The notes: generated from the letters alone by a model not told the origin. A stretch of 38,769 bases of DNA from Clavulina sp. PMI_390 (GCA_015039315.1 WIDE01000027.1:355586-394354); one strand, 5' to 3'. Counted from the stretch's first letter, positions 1 to 10,968 are shown. Program-made: numbers and translations.

Positions 1-48
1 CGAAAACCTTCAAGGATGGCTCGATGGCTCGGAAGCTCGATTTGGCAA

Positions 49-78
49 GATCGAACACGATCGAGCAGGATCGAGCAT
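49..78. repeat. three tandem copies of a GATCGARCAN decamer
   Basis: Three adjacent 10-bp units, gatcgaacac, gatcgagcag and gatcgagcat, lie head to tail. Related gctcga/gatgg words occur just upstream at 15-40. The stretch lies before the first supported exon and has no convincing coding potential. It may be a small satellite or a binding-site cluster. Confidence 0.6.
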
Positions 79-170
79 AAAGTGGTTTCCTGATGGCTCA
101 TTATATGGAAGGATGTAAGCATTTATGGATTATCATTTCCTGTGCTTCTTAGCTCATCTTCGGTTGCTAG

Positions 171-1259
171 AGCTCGGCGCCAACCAACCATCGCTACCAA
201 TGTTTGCAGCCATCCTTTGCCTTCAAAGATACTCCTCTCCACGTTCAACGGGCGCTTGGCATCAACACTAACGCCGAGGATGGCTTTGAGGTCTATTTTC
301 CCGACGAGCAGGGTTGGGTCTTTCTTGATAGTCAGACAGACTTTTCGTTCAAAGACACCACCATTCTCTGCCGTACCCGAGGCGCTGGAGATGCCCCCAC
401 TATAGCGACTACAATCTCCCGGCTCTATCCCGCTCGAGCAGTCCCCCCCTCTGCTCCATCCTCGCCCGTGACCCCTTCACAATCCCTTGCTCTTGATCTC
501 GACGCATAACTTGACAGACAAGCTCGCTCGCGCCAGAAAGACTTGATAGATATCTCTGACGAATCCGATAGTGATACCTCCCACCATCCGTCCCCGCCTC
601 AGCAATCATCCACCGTCTACAGTAAGGGGAAAGGATCCACATCTGCTATGAGCACAGCTCGGATCCCATCTATCCTTCAGCATTTAACTGTCCGCAATGC
701 TCTTCACCAGGCCCCTCGACTAGCACCCCCGCCAAACTGCAAAGACTGGACAACAACCTGGCCTGAGCACGTGAGCGACATGGGACAAGCTGTCGAGGAA
801 TATAGGAAGCTACGGAATGATGAGGAGAATAAGATGGGAGTGTACGATGCTCTTGCTACTGTTCTTCCTGGCCGAAGCTCGAGCCATCACACCAAGTGGT
901 CCTTGATCCGATGGGCCTGGTTTATTGCTCCGGGAGATATCAAATCACGGTTCGTCCAGTATGGTCGTACACCAGCCGGGAAGTGGGATAAGTTTCACAG
1001 CGCTGTTATAACGTGGGGAAAACCTTTGGGTAGGACATCACCATCGTCATTCAGGGTTTCTACACCTCCGCCAAGCGACAGCGAGGAAGACGACGAACCC
1101 GTGTCTCTCGCGAAGAAGCGAGCACGGAGCTCCAGGGATTCAACTGATAGCATCTCACCTCGTTCAAAGCGGGTGAGGGTGAAAAAGGAGAGCAATGATG
1201 AAGCAATCGTGACGAATGGGAGCCGTGGACTTCCTATTGATATATCTGATTCTGATTGA
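171..1259 (+). CDS. orphan protein with two SUMO-interaction-like motifs (5' end not resolved)
   Basis: I do not recognise this family. The frame is open from 171, right after a gctag acceptor-like site, and has no in-frame ATG, so an upstream first exon is probably missing. The best model joins 171..467 to 537..1259 across a 69-nt intron (468-536, GTGACC...CGCCAG, with a CTTGAC branch-like site). This removes the in-frame TAA at 507. Exon 2 opens with LIDISDESDSD and the protein ends LPIDISDSD. Both match the hydrophobic core plus acid/Ser pattern of SUMO-interaction motifs. Between them lie a Trp-rich segment (WTTTWPEH, WSLIRWAWFIAPG) and a basic, nuclear-localisation-like stretch (KKRARSS, KRVRVKK). 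That suggests a nuclear protein, which is inference. The next gene carries a similar tail. Confidence 0.5.
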
Positions 1260-1600
1260 TACCATTTACTATCCGCTTTACCTATCATGTCTTTCCAATT
1301 GCCAAATATCCATTCTTGATAAAAACTGGGCCCATCTACGGCGTATGGGAGCTCCAAATATTTGTGAATCCTTGTCGGTGTAACCCTTGGGCTGTCAAGC
1401 GCTCCTTGGTCGACAGACCACCAAGCCGATCAATCTCCCAGCACTCTCGGCTTCTTCAGCGTTGTCGCAACACAATGCATTAGTCCCTTAGCAACCACTT
1501 GTCCTACCACCAAAATCGTGGGCCCAAGCGTCAAAGTGACAATGATACATCACACGAAAGCAATGTAACAATCACCTACTCTTTGCATCATGACTTATGG

Positions 1601-1607
1601 TATAAAA
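1601..1607 (+). promoter_or_regulatory. TATA box of the downstream orphan gene
   Basis: TATAAAA lies 68 bp upstream of the ATG at 1669, a normal distance for a fungal core promoter with a short leader. The rest of the 1260-1668 gap shows no gene. Confidence 0.45.
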
Positions 1608-1668
1608 TGCGCTGCGAAATCCCCCCTCTCCTCCGGTAAATCACCTCCATTTCTGCCCGTCGTTCACA

Positions 1669-2989
1669 ATGGATGACCAAGCTCAGCTCGCTTATCTCGA
1701 ACCCTATGTCGGTGTTACGCACTGGCGTACGGAAAACATGTCGATTGCAGCTCTCCACGCTCTATCACTCCCAAAACCCCTTCCCCCCTCCTCGTTCCAG
1801 GTCCTCTCTCAACTTAGAGAGGTTCCTCAAGGCAACTTCTGGCAACTTGGCGGCTATATCCCGGACTACTGCGCTGTAAAGCAGCTCCTTACTATGATCC
1901 ATATACTAGAGGTTTCCGTGCGTTTCATGTCATGGTGAAGCTACGTTCTGGACGTTGTAAGTGTCTCACCGCCGCTAATACAATTCCAAGCGTGATTCTG
2001 ACAGATGACGTAGGGAGAGCATGCTATGTGCACTTCCGCCATGTCCATGGATGGGATATTGCACACAAGACGCGAATTCTACAACGTGCAATCCGTCCGT
2101 TATACATCTCTACCTTGGATCTCGATCTCTTTTGGACGCCTGCCGATCAGAAAGCCTGGCAAGATACCCTGCTGACGAAGAACCTGGTTCGACCAGCCCT
2201 CTATGACGGAGACTCCACAGTTGTCGAAATCGCCACGCTTGCTTCCGACACACAGCTCTCCTGTGATGTTCTCAACATTGCCGCCGCTTTGCAGACCCGT
2301 CGTCTGAATTTTCCCGCTGCCACTCGCAATGGTATCCTCAATGAACTGGGACTTGATCGACCCTATCCCCGTATTGCTGTGGAGGGCCAACAATTTGTGT
2401 CCCGACTTTTTGAGTGCTTCACCTCAGTTCCAAAACGCGCTGAGGATATGAGAACCTCTCTTCAGCGCTATTTCCACTCGCCCGCGCACTCGCCCGTGAT
2501 TCTAGCCTTTGTTTATTACTATCAAGACTCCTGCTCGCCAACAATCATTCACCTTGATCAGCGTATCATCCGTATAACTCGGAGCTCCAACCCTCGCCTC
2601 CCCGAAGCGGTAGCCTGGGCTTTGAACCTCCTGGGAATGGAGGAGAACTCATGGACTACTCGCATCCTAGCTCTCCCAAACGTGGCGCAGGATGAGTGTA
2701 AAGCTATGGCTTCATTTGCGGCGATCAAGCGCGCATTCGATAAGGAAACCCAAGAGCCACTCACAACTCCATGGATTGAGGCGTCAGATGGTGCTGCGAT
2801 GCGCTCTTTTCTCCTTGCCGAAATCATTGGTGGATATGTTCAAGAAACTCAGAATATTGTAAGCGTCTGCCGATCCTCTAATACACCCCTACTAACCTCC
2901 TCACGTTGTCCCCATAGGCCGAACCTGAGGTTGCCCCCGCTTTACCTCAGGCTGCGCCGATTGTAATTGACCTTTCGGCAAGCGAATGA
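1669..2989 (+). CDS. orphan protein with a C-terminal SUMO-interaction-like tail
   Basis: I do not recognise this protein. The ATG at 1669 follows a TATA box. Two introns are clear: 1957-2004 (48 nt, GTAAGT...ACAG) and 2859-2917 (59 nt, GTAAGC...CATAG, branch ACTAAC). The final exon (2918-2989, 23 codons plus stop) ends PIVIDLSASE, a SUMO-interaction-like motif placed alone in the last exon. The long central exon (2005-2858) encodes a soluble protein with motifs such as HVHGWDIAH, STLDLDLFW and ILAFVYYY. One part is unresolved: the frame opened at 1669 must shift to that of exon 1932-1956 through at least one further intron between about 1708 and 1940. The candidates are 1708-1817 and 1876-1940, and I could not choose. 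Its neighbours are another SUMO-motif orphan upstream and a transposase downstream. Confidence 0.55.
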
Positions 2990-3128
2990 AGCAAGTCCTT
3001 CTAGCTTCGAGTTCCGCCTGCGTTTTCCTTCTGTATCTTCAGGCTGTTTTCGATGTCACGGTCGTGTATACTCCAGGTACCTCTTGTTAATTTATTGATA
3101 GACTGTCGTAATTGTGTACATATCTGCG

Positions 3129-5352
3129 CTAGTCGACGATGGGGGGAAAGAGAGTAGTGAGGGGAAGATGGTATGGGTACTTCTTAGTTTCCGTGAGCTT
3201 GCGCACTATGTGCTTGTTCCGCTGTCGAATCATTTCATCGAGGAAGAAATTATACTTATGGGGTAGCATATCCCGCACCATTGGAAGATAACCGTTAATC
3301 CAGCTATTCGTTTGCTCTGCAGCAGACGAATTGAAGACCCACTTCCCACTTTCGTCATAGAGGGCAGGGTATCGAGCAGGGTTACAGTTCTCCTGACAGA
3401 AAGTATCGGTAACCTTGTGCTTGCACTCGAAGTGAAAGACATCGACAGGCAGGATGGCAGCGTCAAAGAAGTGATCGTTCTGTTTTTGTAGGTGAGCGCA
3501 GAAGGTGCAGTTGTTATCATAGAAAATAACGTCAGGAACCGCAGAGGGTTGACGGAAAACTGATTTGAGGAATGCCTGGGTAGCTTCGTCAGCTCTCAGT
3601 TCTTGATATTAGCTGATGGATAGACGCAGACCTTGTGTGCCTCGATACCCTCAGCGCCAAACATCGTTGCTCGAGCGATGATGATGCCACAAGGGGACAC
3701 TACCAGCTGCTCGTTATGCGTTCTTCGTCGTCCAAACCGGGCTTTGGGGACTTTGTTACCACTTGACGACTTGACTTCAGAGTCCTCGTAATCCTCAAGA
3801 GCTTCCTCATCCAGAATCTCCTCTAGGTCGTCCGATGTTGCTTCTGTGGAGCTTTCTGGCCTGCCAATGATGCGAAGGAACCTTCGCTTTAGCTTGAAGA
3901 AAGCTGATCCCCCAAGACGGCGAGCCGATTCGAGGGCTTGATGCTCGGCTAATGCGCAAGTCTGATGCCCTTCCTCCACAGGTCGAGAGCACCCAGTAAC
4001 TACGCACTGCGAATGAAGGCTAGAATGAGTCTCGCAGAACCGACGGTTGTTCTTGCGGAGAGGAATCGTGCAGTTGTGAACACCACAACATGGATGGCCC
4101 AAGGTGACGCCATCCACTACGACAGCTCGCATTTTCTTCACTACAATCAGGGGGGGGAGGGGGTTTAGCGCGGATGTTGCAGATGTATGGTAGAAAAGAC
4201 TTACTAATACCTGATTTCTCGTCAAGGCGAAGTAGACAGCAGCCCTGACATGCATGATCCCAGAACTCGGTGCCATTGGTGACGATATGGGCGTTTCGCT
4301 CCTCCACTGCAGCTTTCAGACGCTCATCTTGTTCGCCACTATTCGGAAGGATAAGTATTGGCCTATCTTCTCGTTCCTCGAAGTCCGACAATAGGGAGAA
4401 TAGGTAGAATGAGTTCCATATGTGATTTGGCTGAATAGAATATTCAAAAGGCCATCTAGCTGCTTGGTGATGAGGCGATTGGGCGATTGCCATATTATAG
4501 GTTGTCGCACAGTTTGAGGCAGCGCCCCTTCAAAGTGATTTCAGTAGATTCTATACCAGAAGAAGAGCAAGTACTCACCAATTGATGCTCATCGTTGTCA
4601 GAAAAAAGCCTGAGAGCGACGATGTGACATAGAAGTGTTTGGCGACCTCGATCTCCCGCGGAATACCACCATAATACCTCCTTTGATCTGTGGAAGCGCT
4701 GATAGTATAGTTGGGGTGATAACGAAGATGGCACTCTAGTGATTGTGTGTGAGCAAAATGATCAGGGCGGGTGGCAGAGACATAGATGCTAACTTCGACA
4801 ATACAATGAGGTCGCATATCCAGCATGGGTGCCGCTATGGAGAGTGAAAAGTACGATTTTTCTCCTAAGCGGCTCCTTGAGGGGCCGCTTGCAAGTTGAG
4901 CAGTATCGCACAGGCGGATATAGCATAGTATGGCCTGGGGGGCAAGGTCCAGTCAGTTATAAGAAGAAGCGACAGAGTCCTTGAATATACAGACTTAGTT
5001 GGCAGTCTTCCTCAAGCCTTTCATCCATCCCGATCCGTGTGAGACATTCTACATCGTCCACTGTTAAGGTAAAGTCCTCATTGCTCCAGACGAGCCCTTT
5101 CACAGTTCTCCATATACCCTGCACCTCTACTTTACTAATGTTGAGGGCTTTGTGCAGGAACTTAATGATGTGGCCGGGGAGTAAATCAGGTGGAAGGTGG
5201 TCGTCTGCGTGATCGGATGTGTAGTAGTCGCGTAGAGTGATCTCAGGGCGTAGGTGGCTGCATAACCGAATATACTGATGAATTCTAGGGAGTGGAATTG
5301 CGTCAAAGCCCCAGGTGCGCAACTCCTTGTAGATTTCTTTGACAGAGGACAT
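3129..5352 (-). CDS. KDZ-type transposase with CxC5 and CxC6 cysteine clusters
   Basis: Six exons join without a phase conflict to a 642-aa protein: 5352-4995, 4934-4794, 4735-4579, 4527-4211, 4140-3632, 3575-3129. An N-terminal CxC5-like cluster starts at C131 (YCSTCKRPL) and continues with C165/C168 (CRKCH). A CxC6-like cluster of Cys/His pairs (GHPCCGVHNC onward) follows from about residue 340. The C-terminal third has the typical motifs FYDNNC, VDVFHFECKHK, NSSAAEQTN and YNFFLDEMI. KDZ transposases have an RNase H-fold DDE core. I infer D334 (VVVDGVTLG), D514 (FYDNNC) and E581 (SAAEQTN) as its acidic residues, with CxC6 inserted between the first two. ATG 5352 (MSSVKEIYKEL) is the first that leads the conserved part. 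An acidic linker (DDLEEILDEEALEDYED) separates CxC6 from the rest. Intron 4528-4578 uses an unusual AAG acceptor. There is no internal stop, so the gene looks intact. Confidence 0.8.
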
Positions 5353-6079
5353 GATATGTGGTTGGCAGAGGACGCGAGACGGTAGATGGTAGATCAACGG
5401 CTGAGGAGCAGGAGCTTGGCGCACAGGCCTTCATTCTCGATAACAAGCTGTCAGCCACAAAGAGTGTACAATGAGTCATATGAGGCCATATTGCATTGGA
5501 GTACTTTGAGGAATCATGGAGACAAGGTGGGCATTTGCAAAGACATTCTAGCCGGTTACGCCGGCGCCACCCGTTCTTTGTTTGCCCAGGGACGAAACAA
5601 GGGAACTTCCTGCCTTCCTTCCTTCCATCCCTTGTTTCCCTAGATTTCAATACTTCTGAAATAATAAAGGTTAAGAACGTAATGAATCGATATCACGAAC
5701 AAAGCCTTTGGGCCAAAACAGATGGCATCGAACGGATTGAGTGATTAGGGTAGACAGTAGAGCATTTATAAGACGAATTAATTCGGTTATAGCATGGGAT
5801 CCACAAGGACGAATCATATTTGGGTCTCTAGGAAGGCCTCGCAGTGGGGGGGGGGGAGGCACGGGTCTCCGCTTGTCACAGCTGCGGTGACATGTCACAA
5901 AAACCTCTCACATCCTTGTTGCCACTCACCCCGTCCTTGGATGAAGGACCATCACTCCTCAGAATCGATCAATACGTCGGAAATATTTGTCTCCTCCGAT
6001 CACACTACTCGTCAATTTTTTTAATTCCGTCACGTCACCCGCTTGTCACCAGAAACAACTCGAGCATCGACCTTACAAC
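5353..6079. promoter_or_regulatory. divergent intergenic region; GH16 promoter with an inverted repeat
   Basis: This 727-bp gap separates the transposase and the GH16 gene, which are transcribed away from each other. It contains a CTTC-rich tract (5600-5640), an 11-G run (5846-5856, preceded by GT so that it reads GTGGGG, a Cre1/Mig1-like site) and the inverted repeat TGTCAC-N7-GTGACA (5874-5892). The repeat is followed by another GTCACA. No gene is seen. Confidence 0.4.
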
Positions 6080-7875
6080 ATGCACCACTTATCAAGCTGC
6101 ATTCCTTGGCTCTTTTCTATCTATGCCCTTCTCGCCTCAGCTATAACCGAACCAACTAATGCCACTGCTGGATTCGATCTCTTCCCGTTTAATCGTAATC
6201 CTGCCGGCCTCGGACATCACGTACAAGCGGCCTCCAACCACGCGATGGCTCCGATCGATTTCACTCTAGACGGGCTGGGGACCTTCGATTCCTCTCAGGC
6301 ACAAAGCAGCGAAGCTCCTCACCCTTGGCCTTCTCTGCATGATGCTTTTCGGTTGACGCAGCGCGGTCGCGCCACCCATGCTGGACGTACTGACAACAAA
6401 ATTCTGAGAAAAAAAGCATATGGAGGAATGTATACTCTTGCTGATCGGTGGAGCGGCGAGAATTTTTTTGACGGATGGACTTTTTTTGAGGATGCGTGAG
6501 TCTTTTCTTTTCTTGGGGTAACATGTTCTCACACCCATTCCAACTGCAGCGATCCAACTCGTGGTCTTGTCAATTTCGTTTCTCAATCTACTGCTGCTGC
6601 CAATGGTCTAGCGTATGTGGAACCCGACGGGAAGGTTGTAATGAAGGTGGACTCTAGCAGTAACCTGCCCCTTGGAGCTCATCGTAACTCGTGCGTCTGG
6701 CACTACTCTAATAATCGCTGGACATGGCTCATGGTGTATATCTTACAAACGCTCCACCCCCCTCTAGAGTAAGAATCACCACCACCAAAGCATACAACCA
6801 TGGTCTGTTCGTGCTAGATGCAACAAAGTTTCCTTACGGCTGTGCAGTATGGCCTGCCTTCTGGATGTGGGTACTGCGTTCTACGAGCCCCCAGCCCCTG
6901 AGCTAATCTGTTACGGTTCCCTTCAAGGTTCGGACCTGATTGGCCATGGAGTGGTGAGATGGACATCTACGAAACGATCAACCTCGCACCTTCAACACAG
7001 TACACTGCTCACACATCTGCTGGCTGCATGATCGACACCAACACATCTTCTCTTGCCGGCGTATCTCTGACAGCCAATCTGAACTATCAAGTTCCATCAT
7101 CAAATGCCTACGTGGCGAAACAGGGCGGCGGTGCACTAGGAACGAGTGGGGACTGTGGGCCGAGCCCTAGCAATTCAGGTTGTAGCTGGGTAGACCGTAA
7201 TCAGGCTGGAGGTACTCCCGCAAGTATTGGAGGTGGGAGCTATGCGGGAATGCTGACGGCACAAGGAGGAGCGGTCCTCGTGATGCAATGGGAGGCCGAT
7301 GGCATTCGAATTTGTCAGTGGATCTCTCCTGGCCGCATTTCATCGTTACAGAAATGATTATCATCGTCCACGCATCGAACTACCCATAGGGAATTTTCCT
7401 CGCACACACCTCCCAAAGGACCTCTCGCTTGGCCTTCCTACACCAGAACTCTGGCCGAATACATTTCTCAAGGCAGCTTGGGATAGCTCGACAGCATGCA
7501 ATGTGGATCACTACTTTCGAAACATGAGCCTCGTCTTTGACATCACACTATGTGGAGATTGGGCTGGTACGTACTATAATCTTACTGATGACAAGCTGAG
7601 ATGATGGCCCACATGAATGGTATGGGCCCACTCACGCTTTGCGGCCTCTTATACGCGTTCAGGTCAGCCAAACGTCTATACCTCGAGTGGATGCTCGGGG
7701 AGCTGCGTGACGCAGGTGATGAAAGGGTCTAATTTCATCAGTGAGCCAACTCTTCATTCCTGCATTCATCGTCGACCCACCCCTCTACTGAAGATGTTAC
7801 CACGCATTCACAATCTTTCTCGTAGATGCAACCTGGGAACTCAACTACGTTGCCGTATACGCTCGAGCGTACTGA
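6080..7875 (+). CDS. secreted GH16 beta-glucanase (laminarinase-like)
   Basis: Seven exons (6080-6495, 6550-6690, 6768-6866, 6928-7313, 7390-7566, 7663-7740, 7826-7875) give 448 aa with all phases agreeing. The protein starts with a hydrophobic signal peptide (MHHLSSCIPWLFSIYALLASA). The GH16 catalytic signature ExDxxE is present as SGEMDIYE, with E229 as nucleophile, D231 as helper and E234 as acid/base. It is preceded by the usual VWPAFW...GPDWPW. Other family hallmarks are FPRTHLP, LVFDITLCGDWAG, the Cys pair in SGCSGSC, and the terminal beta-strand WELNYVAVYARAY. Fungal enzymes of this type cleave beta-1,3(4)-glucans outside the cell, either for nutrition or for wall remodelling; the sequence does not decide between these. 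About 110 residues between the signal peptide and the core are low-complexity and not conserved. No cell-wall anchor or binding module is seen. Confidence 0.88.
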
Positions 7876-8626
7876 ACAAGACGGTCCGCAAATATAAACG
7901 TACGTTTTCTCGTTCTGCCCCCTCGAAGTACCACTACTTCCCCACCCGTGATGTATCACGCTACTCAGCTCACGTCGACACCTGATCGGTGCATGAGACT
8001 GTTTACACCCATAGAATCTGAGCTTCTCATTTTGTCTACATTGCACCAAACAAGCCTATCAACCTACTGACCCGTCTTAACTCTCTTAGAATGACAAAAT
8101 GGCTTCCAGTCCCCTCGCCGTGCTGTGCCAGACATGCAACCCTATTTCATCATGCCTTACATATCAAATTGACCGAATTTCACCTTGCAAACGTTTCGAA
8201 CTTTATATTTCTCTCAGTCTTCTGATTATTGCCATCCTCACCATCAACTGCAGCCTTTCTTTCTCGTTCGCTGATCACTCTTCTCGTTGTTGAATGCACC
8301 CCTGCATCAAGTTGTACAATTCCATGGCCTCTAATTCAGCTTGAACTTTTCTATTCACTGGAATTTCCTTCATGGAGCCGCACAACCGTCCTTTTACGGA
8401 TGAAAAGACAATGAATTGAGAGATGCACTTGATTCAACGAGTGGCCCCAAACAGAAGCATACTACTACGATGAGTGGTGAGCGTAGAGTACAAAGAGGGA
8501 GTGCTGGTGGGAAAGGTCCTAGTCCGATTAGAGGATGAGAGTTTAGGGAGATGATGGAACCGAGAACAGGACGCGGCACGTGGATGCTAAGACAAGGCAA
8601 TCCACGTGAGAGCTCCTATCGACCCT
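7876..8626. other. convergent 3' intergenic region
   Basis: These 751 bp hold the 3' ends of the GH16 gene and the amylase. Short open frames are present, but none has coding character. The amylase-proximal end has the inverted repeat listed separately at 8577-8608. Confidence 0.5.
8577..8608. repeat. inverted repeat with CACGTG arms in the amylase 3' flank
   Basis: CACGTGGAT (8577-8585) and its exact reverse complement ATCCACGTG (8600-8608) flank a 14-nt spacer. Each arm holds a CACGTG palindrome. The repeat starts about 18 nt downstream of the amylase stop codon, so it would form a 9-bp stem in the 3' UTR, or act as a paired E-box in DNA. Confidence 0.5.
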
Positions 8627-10850
8627 TTACAACTTCGCACCAGTGTAGATAGCGATGGCACTGTGGGCGTTGACGGTAACGGAAAATTTGCCTCCACTGA
8701 CTTTGATACTGTCGGTGGAAGAACCATGCCGTTGCAAACGAGAATCCCGGGTATGCAAGAGGTAGGTAAGAGAGGTGATACGAAGTCACTGATGTGTTGG
8801 ACTTACGTGGCGCCAGTGCACTTCGAGCCGGACTTCTGACCGTTGATGATATCGCAATACGAGCCGTTGGGAAGCGAAGTGGTGAGGGTGACCTTCCACG
8901 CACTCCCAGCGTTGTTGATCGCAACGCTACCGACGGAGCCTAGAGGCAGAGGCGAAAGGAAATACATCTCATCAGATTTGGGCAGAACTATTGCGCCCAG
9001 AGGTGAGGAGATATGATACGTACCGCGACCGAAGGCGATCTGGTTGCCTCCATTAGTCGTCATATGCGTGATTGCGTTGGAGCCTGCGGTGTTATAGAAG
9101 CCAACCATGTGTGCGATAGCGGTCCAGCGATGCTGGCATTCATAACCGCCAGTAGGACCACTGCCCGAGCAGTAACCACCACCGTTGTTAGGAGCACCCA
9201 TGTCAGTGTTCGAGAAGGAAAAGCCAGAGTGCACAGTCGGAGTGCCATAGCCAGCGGCAAGCATGAACACGTGGGCAAGGGTGTAGGCAGAGCCGGAGTT
9301 GTAGTTCAAGGAAGAACCACCCTGCAGGAAAGAAACGGGTTAACAATAGCACGAAGCTGTAGGATGGAGAGAGAGACGTACACGCTCAGTATCGTGGTTC
9401 GCTACAAACACATTGGCTTTGCCGGATGGGAGGAAACCTTCGCTGTTGATGTTCTTCAGTGAGGCAATGTTATTCCCATTGAATGCGGATTTCATCAGGT
9501 ATGCGAAACGGAATCTAGGTCATATGCTAGATTAGAAGATAATGAGGGAGAGCGATGCGGTATCACGCACTCCTGTACATCGCCAGCAGCCTCGTGCATG
9601 TCGACCCAGCGAGAGGTGGTGTCGACGACCTAACAACGACGAGCTCGACGATCAACAGAGTGTCAAACCATATAGCGAATAAGCTACCCACCTCCTGAGT
9701 CAGATACATTGACTTGGAAAACTTCTTGGCGATGGCATTGATGGAGTTAGCGTTGATATCTGTCATTCAAAACGAAATGCGTCATTATCCCAGACCCTGA
9801 GGTCAACGAAGCATACTGACGTTTGGCAGCATCGACGCGGAAGCCATCAACACCAAGGGAAATGAGGTCGTTGGCATGGCCCGCAATCTTGTTACGGACG
9901 GACGTGCTCTCGGTGTTGAGGCTGAGATAATCAAAGGGACGTAAGTCGGGGAACCAAGGCCGTTGGAAACTCGGAGGGACGGGCACTTACTCGGCGAGAT
10001 TCTCCAGCATGCATGTCTCGACCTGCGCCTCACTGTTCCAATCGGCTGATCAAGTGAAAGAAAGTTAGACTCAGCGTGCGATATGGCATTTGAATGTCAT
10101 GTGTACATACTGATCTCATCGTTGGGTGCAAGGCCTGGAAAAGCACGTGAGCAAATCATGCCAAGAGAGACGTAAAGGAAGGGATCGTGAGATCATACCA
10201 CAGTGATGGAAGTCCTGAAAGTACCAGGAAGAGGAATAAGGAACAAATATCGTAGCAAATACTCAATTGATTGCTTACGCCGTTCGTGTAGAGACCAGGG
10301 TAGTTGAAGTGCGAGAAGCTGGAACCAGCGACGCCGGTGCCACCGTCGATGCCCGCCATGTGGTTGAAAATGACATCTACGATGACCTTCACGTTATGAC
10401 TATGGCATTGGGACACCATGTTCTTGAACTGGGTGCGACTGCCACGCTTGTTTTGGATCTTGTATGAGACGGCTTGGTAGTCGGTCCACCATTGGGAGCC
10501 TTGTATGTGTTCCATCGCAGTGCCAACTATACGTGAGGAAGACAGAGTGTAGACGGTGAGTAAGATGGACAACAGCTAAAACTTGATGGACGCCGCCAGT
10601 CTCACCTTGGACGTAACCGTAGCCAGCAGAAGCCAGGAACGAGCACTCATTCCCAATGCTGACCCAGTTCCACCCGAAAAGGGAGGCAATAACCTCTGCA
10701 GAAGCGCAAGTATAAGTTTATGATCAGGATTGGTCTTAAGCGAGTTTTACTTTTCGAGTTGTTTGGCGAGCGAGTCTCGAGCTCCGTGATGGGAGCAGCA
10801 AGTACGGGGGCGAGAAGCCCGAGAGTAAGGAGCGCGGCCTTGAAGACCAT
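8627..10850 (-). CDS. secreted alpha-amylase, GH13 (actinobacterial/basidiomycete type)
   Basis: Twelve exons give 496 aa with all phases agreeing: 10850-10751, 10695-10606, 10526-10279, 10214-10199, 10134-10111, 10045-9991, 9921-9821, 9759-9692, 9629-9571, 9514-9382, 9321-8807, 8708-8627. It starts with a signal peptide (MVFKAALLTLGLLAPVLAAP). The GH13 regions are all present: VIVDVIFNHMAG, GFRVDAAKH with nucleophile D208 (the His codon is split by an intron), YLTQEV with acid/base E234, and NHDTER with D295. A C-terminal beta domain ends SAIAIYTGAKL; no starch-binding module is seen. It hydrolyses alpha-1,4 bonds in starch or glycogen outside the cell. Two consecutive exons are only 16 and 24 nt; both are needed to build DFHHCGLAPNDEI. 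Region I reads VQVGTAMEHIQG where most relatives have a Pro-Pro. A TATA box and a Cre1-like site lie upstream. Confidence 0.93.
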
Positions 10851-10954
10851 TTTTGACACAGACTAAAATGAGTGAAAGGGTTGAAGGAGAGACAAGAGTG
10901 TTTTGCGAGGGAGTCTTTGGGAGCCACGGGCTTGGCGTTTTGAGGGTCAATAAC

Positions 10955-10968
10955 TATAAATACCCCAC
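10955..10968 (-). promoter_or_regulatory. amylase core promoter: TATA box and Cre1/Mig1-like site
   Basis: On the minus strand GTGGGG (10968-10963, fitting SYGGRG) is followed at once by TATTTATA (10962-10955), about 105 bp before the amylase ATG. A carbon-catabolite-repressor site touching the TATA box would suit a starch-degrading enzyme. The match is short, so this is suggestive only. The rest of the 10851-11403 gap has no visible gene. Confidence 0.4.

Noticed and set aside
1256..1483. Short plus-strand frame after the first orphan gene
   Set aside because: No splice link, no domain, and it lies in the 3' flank of one gene and the promoter of the next.
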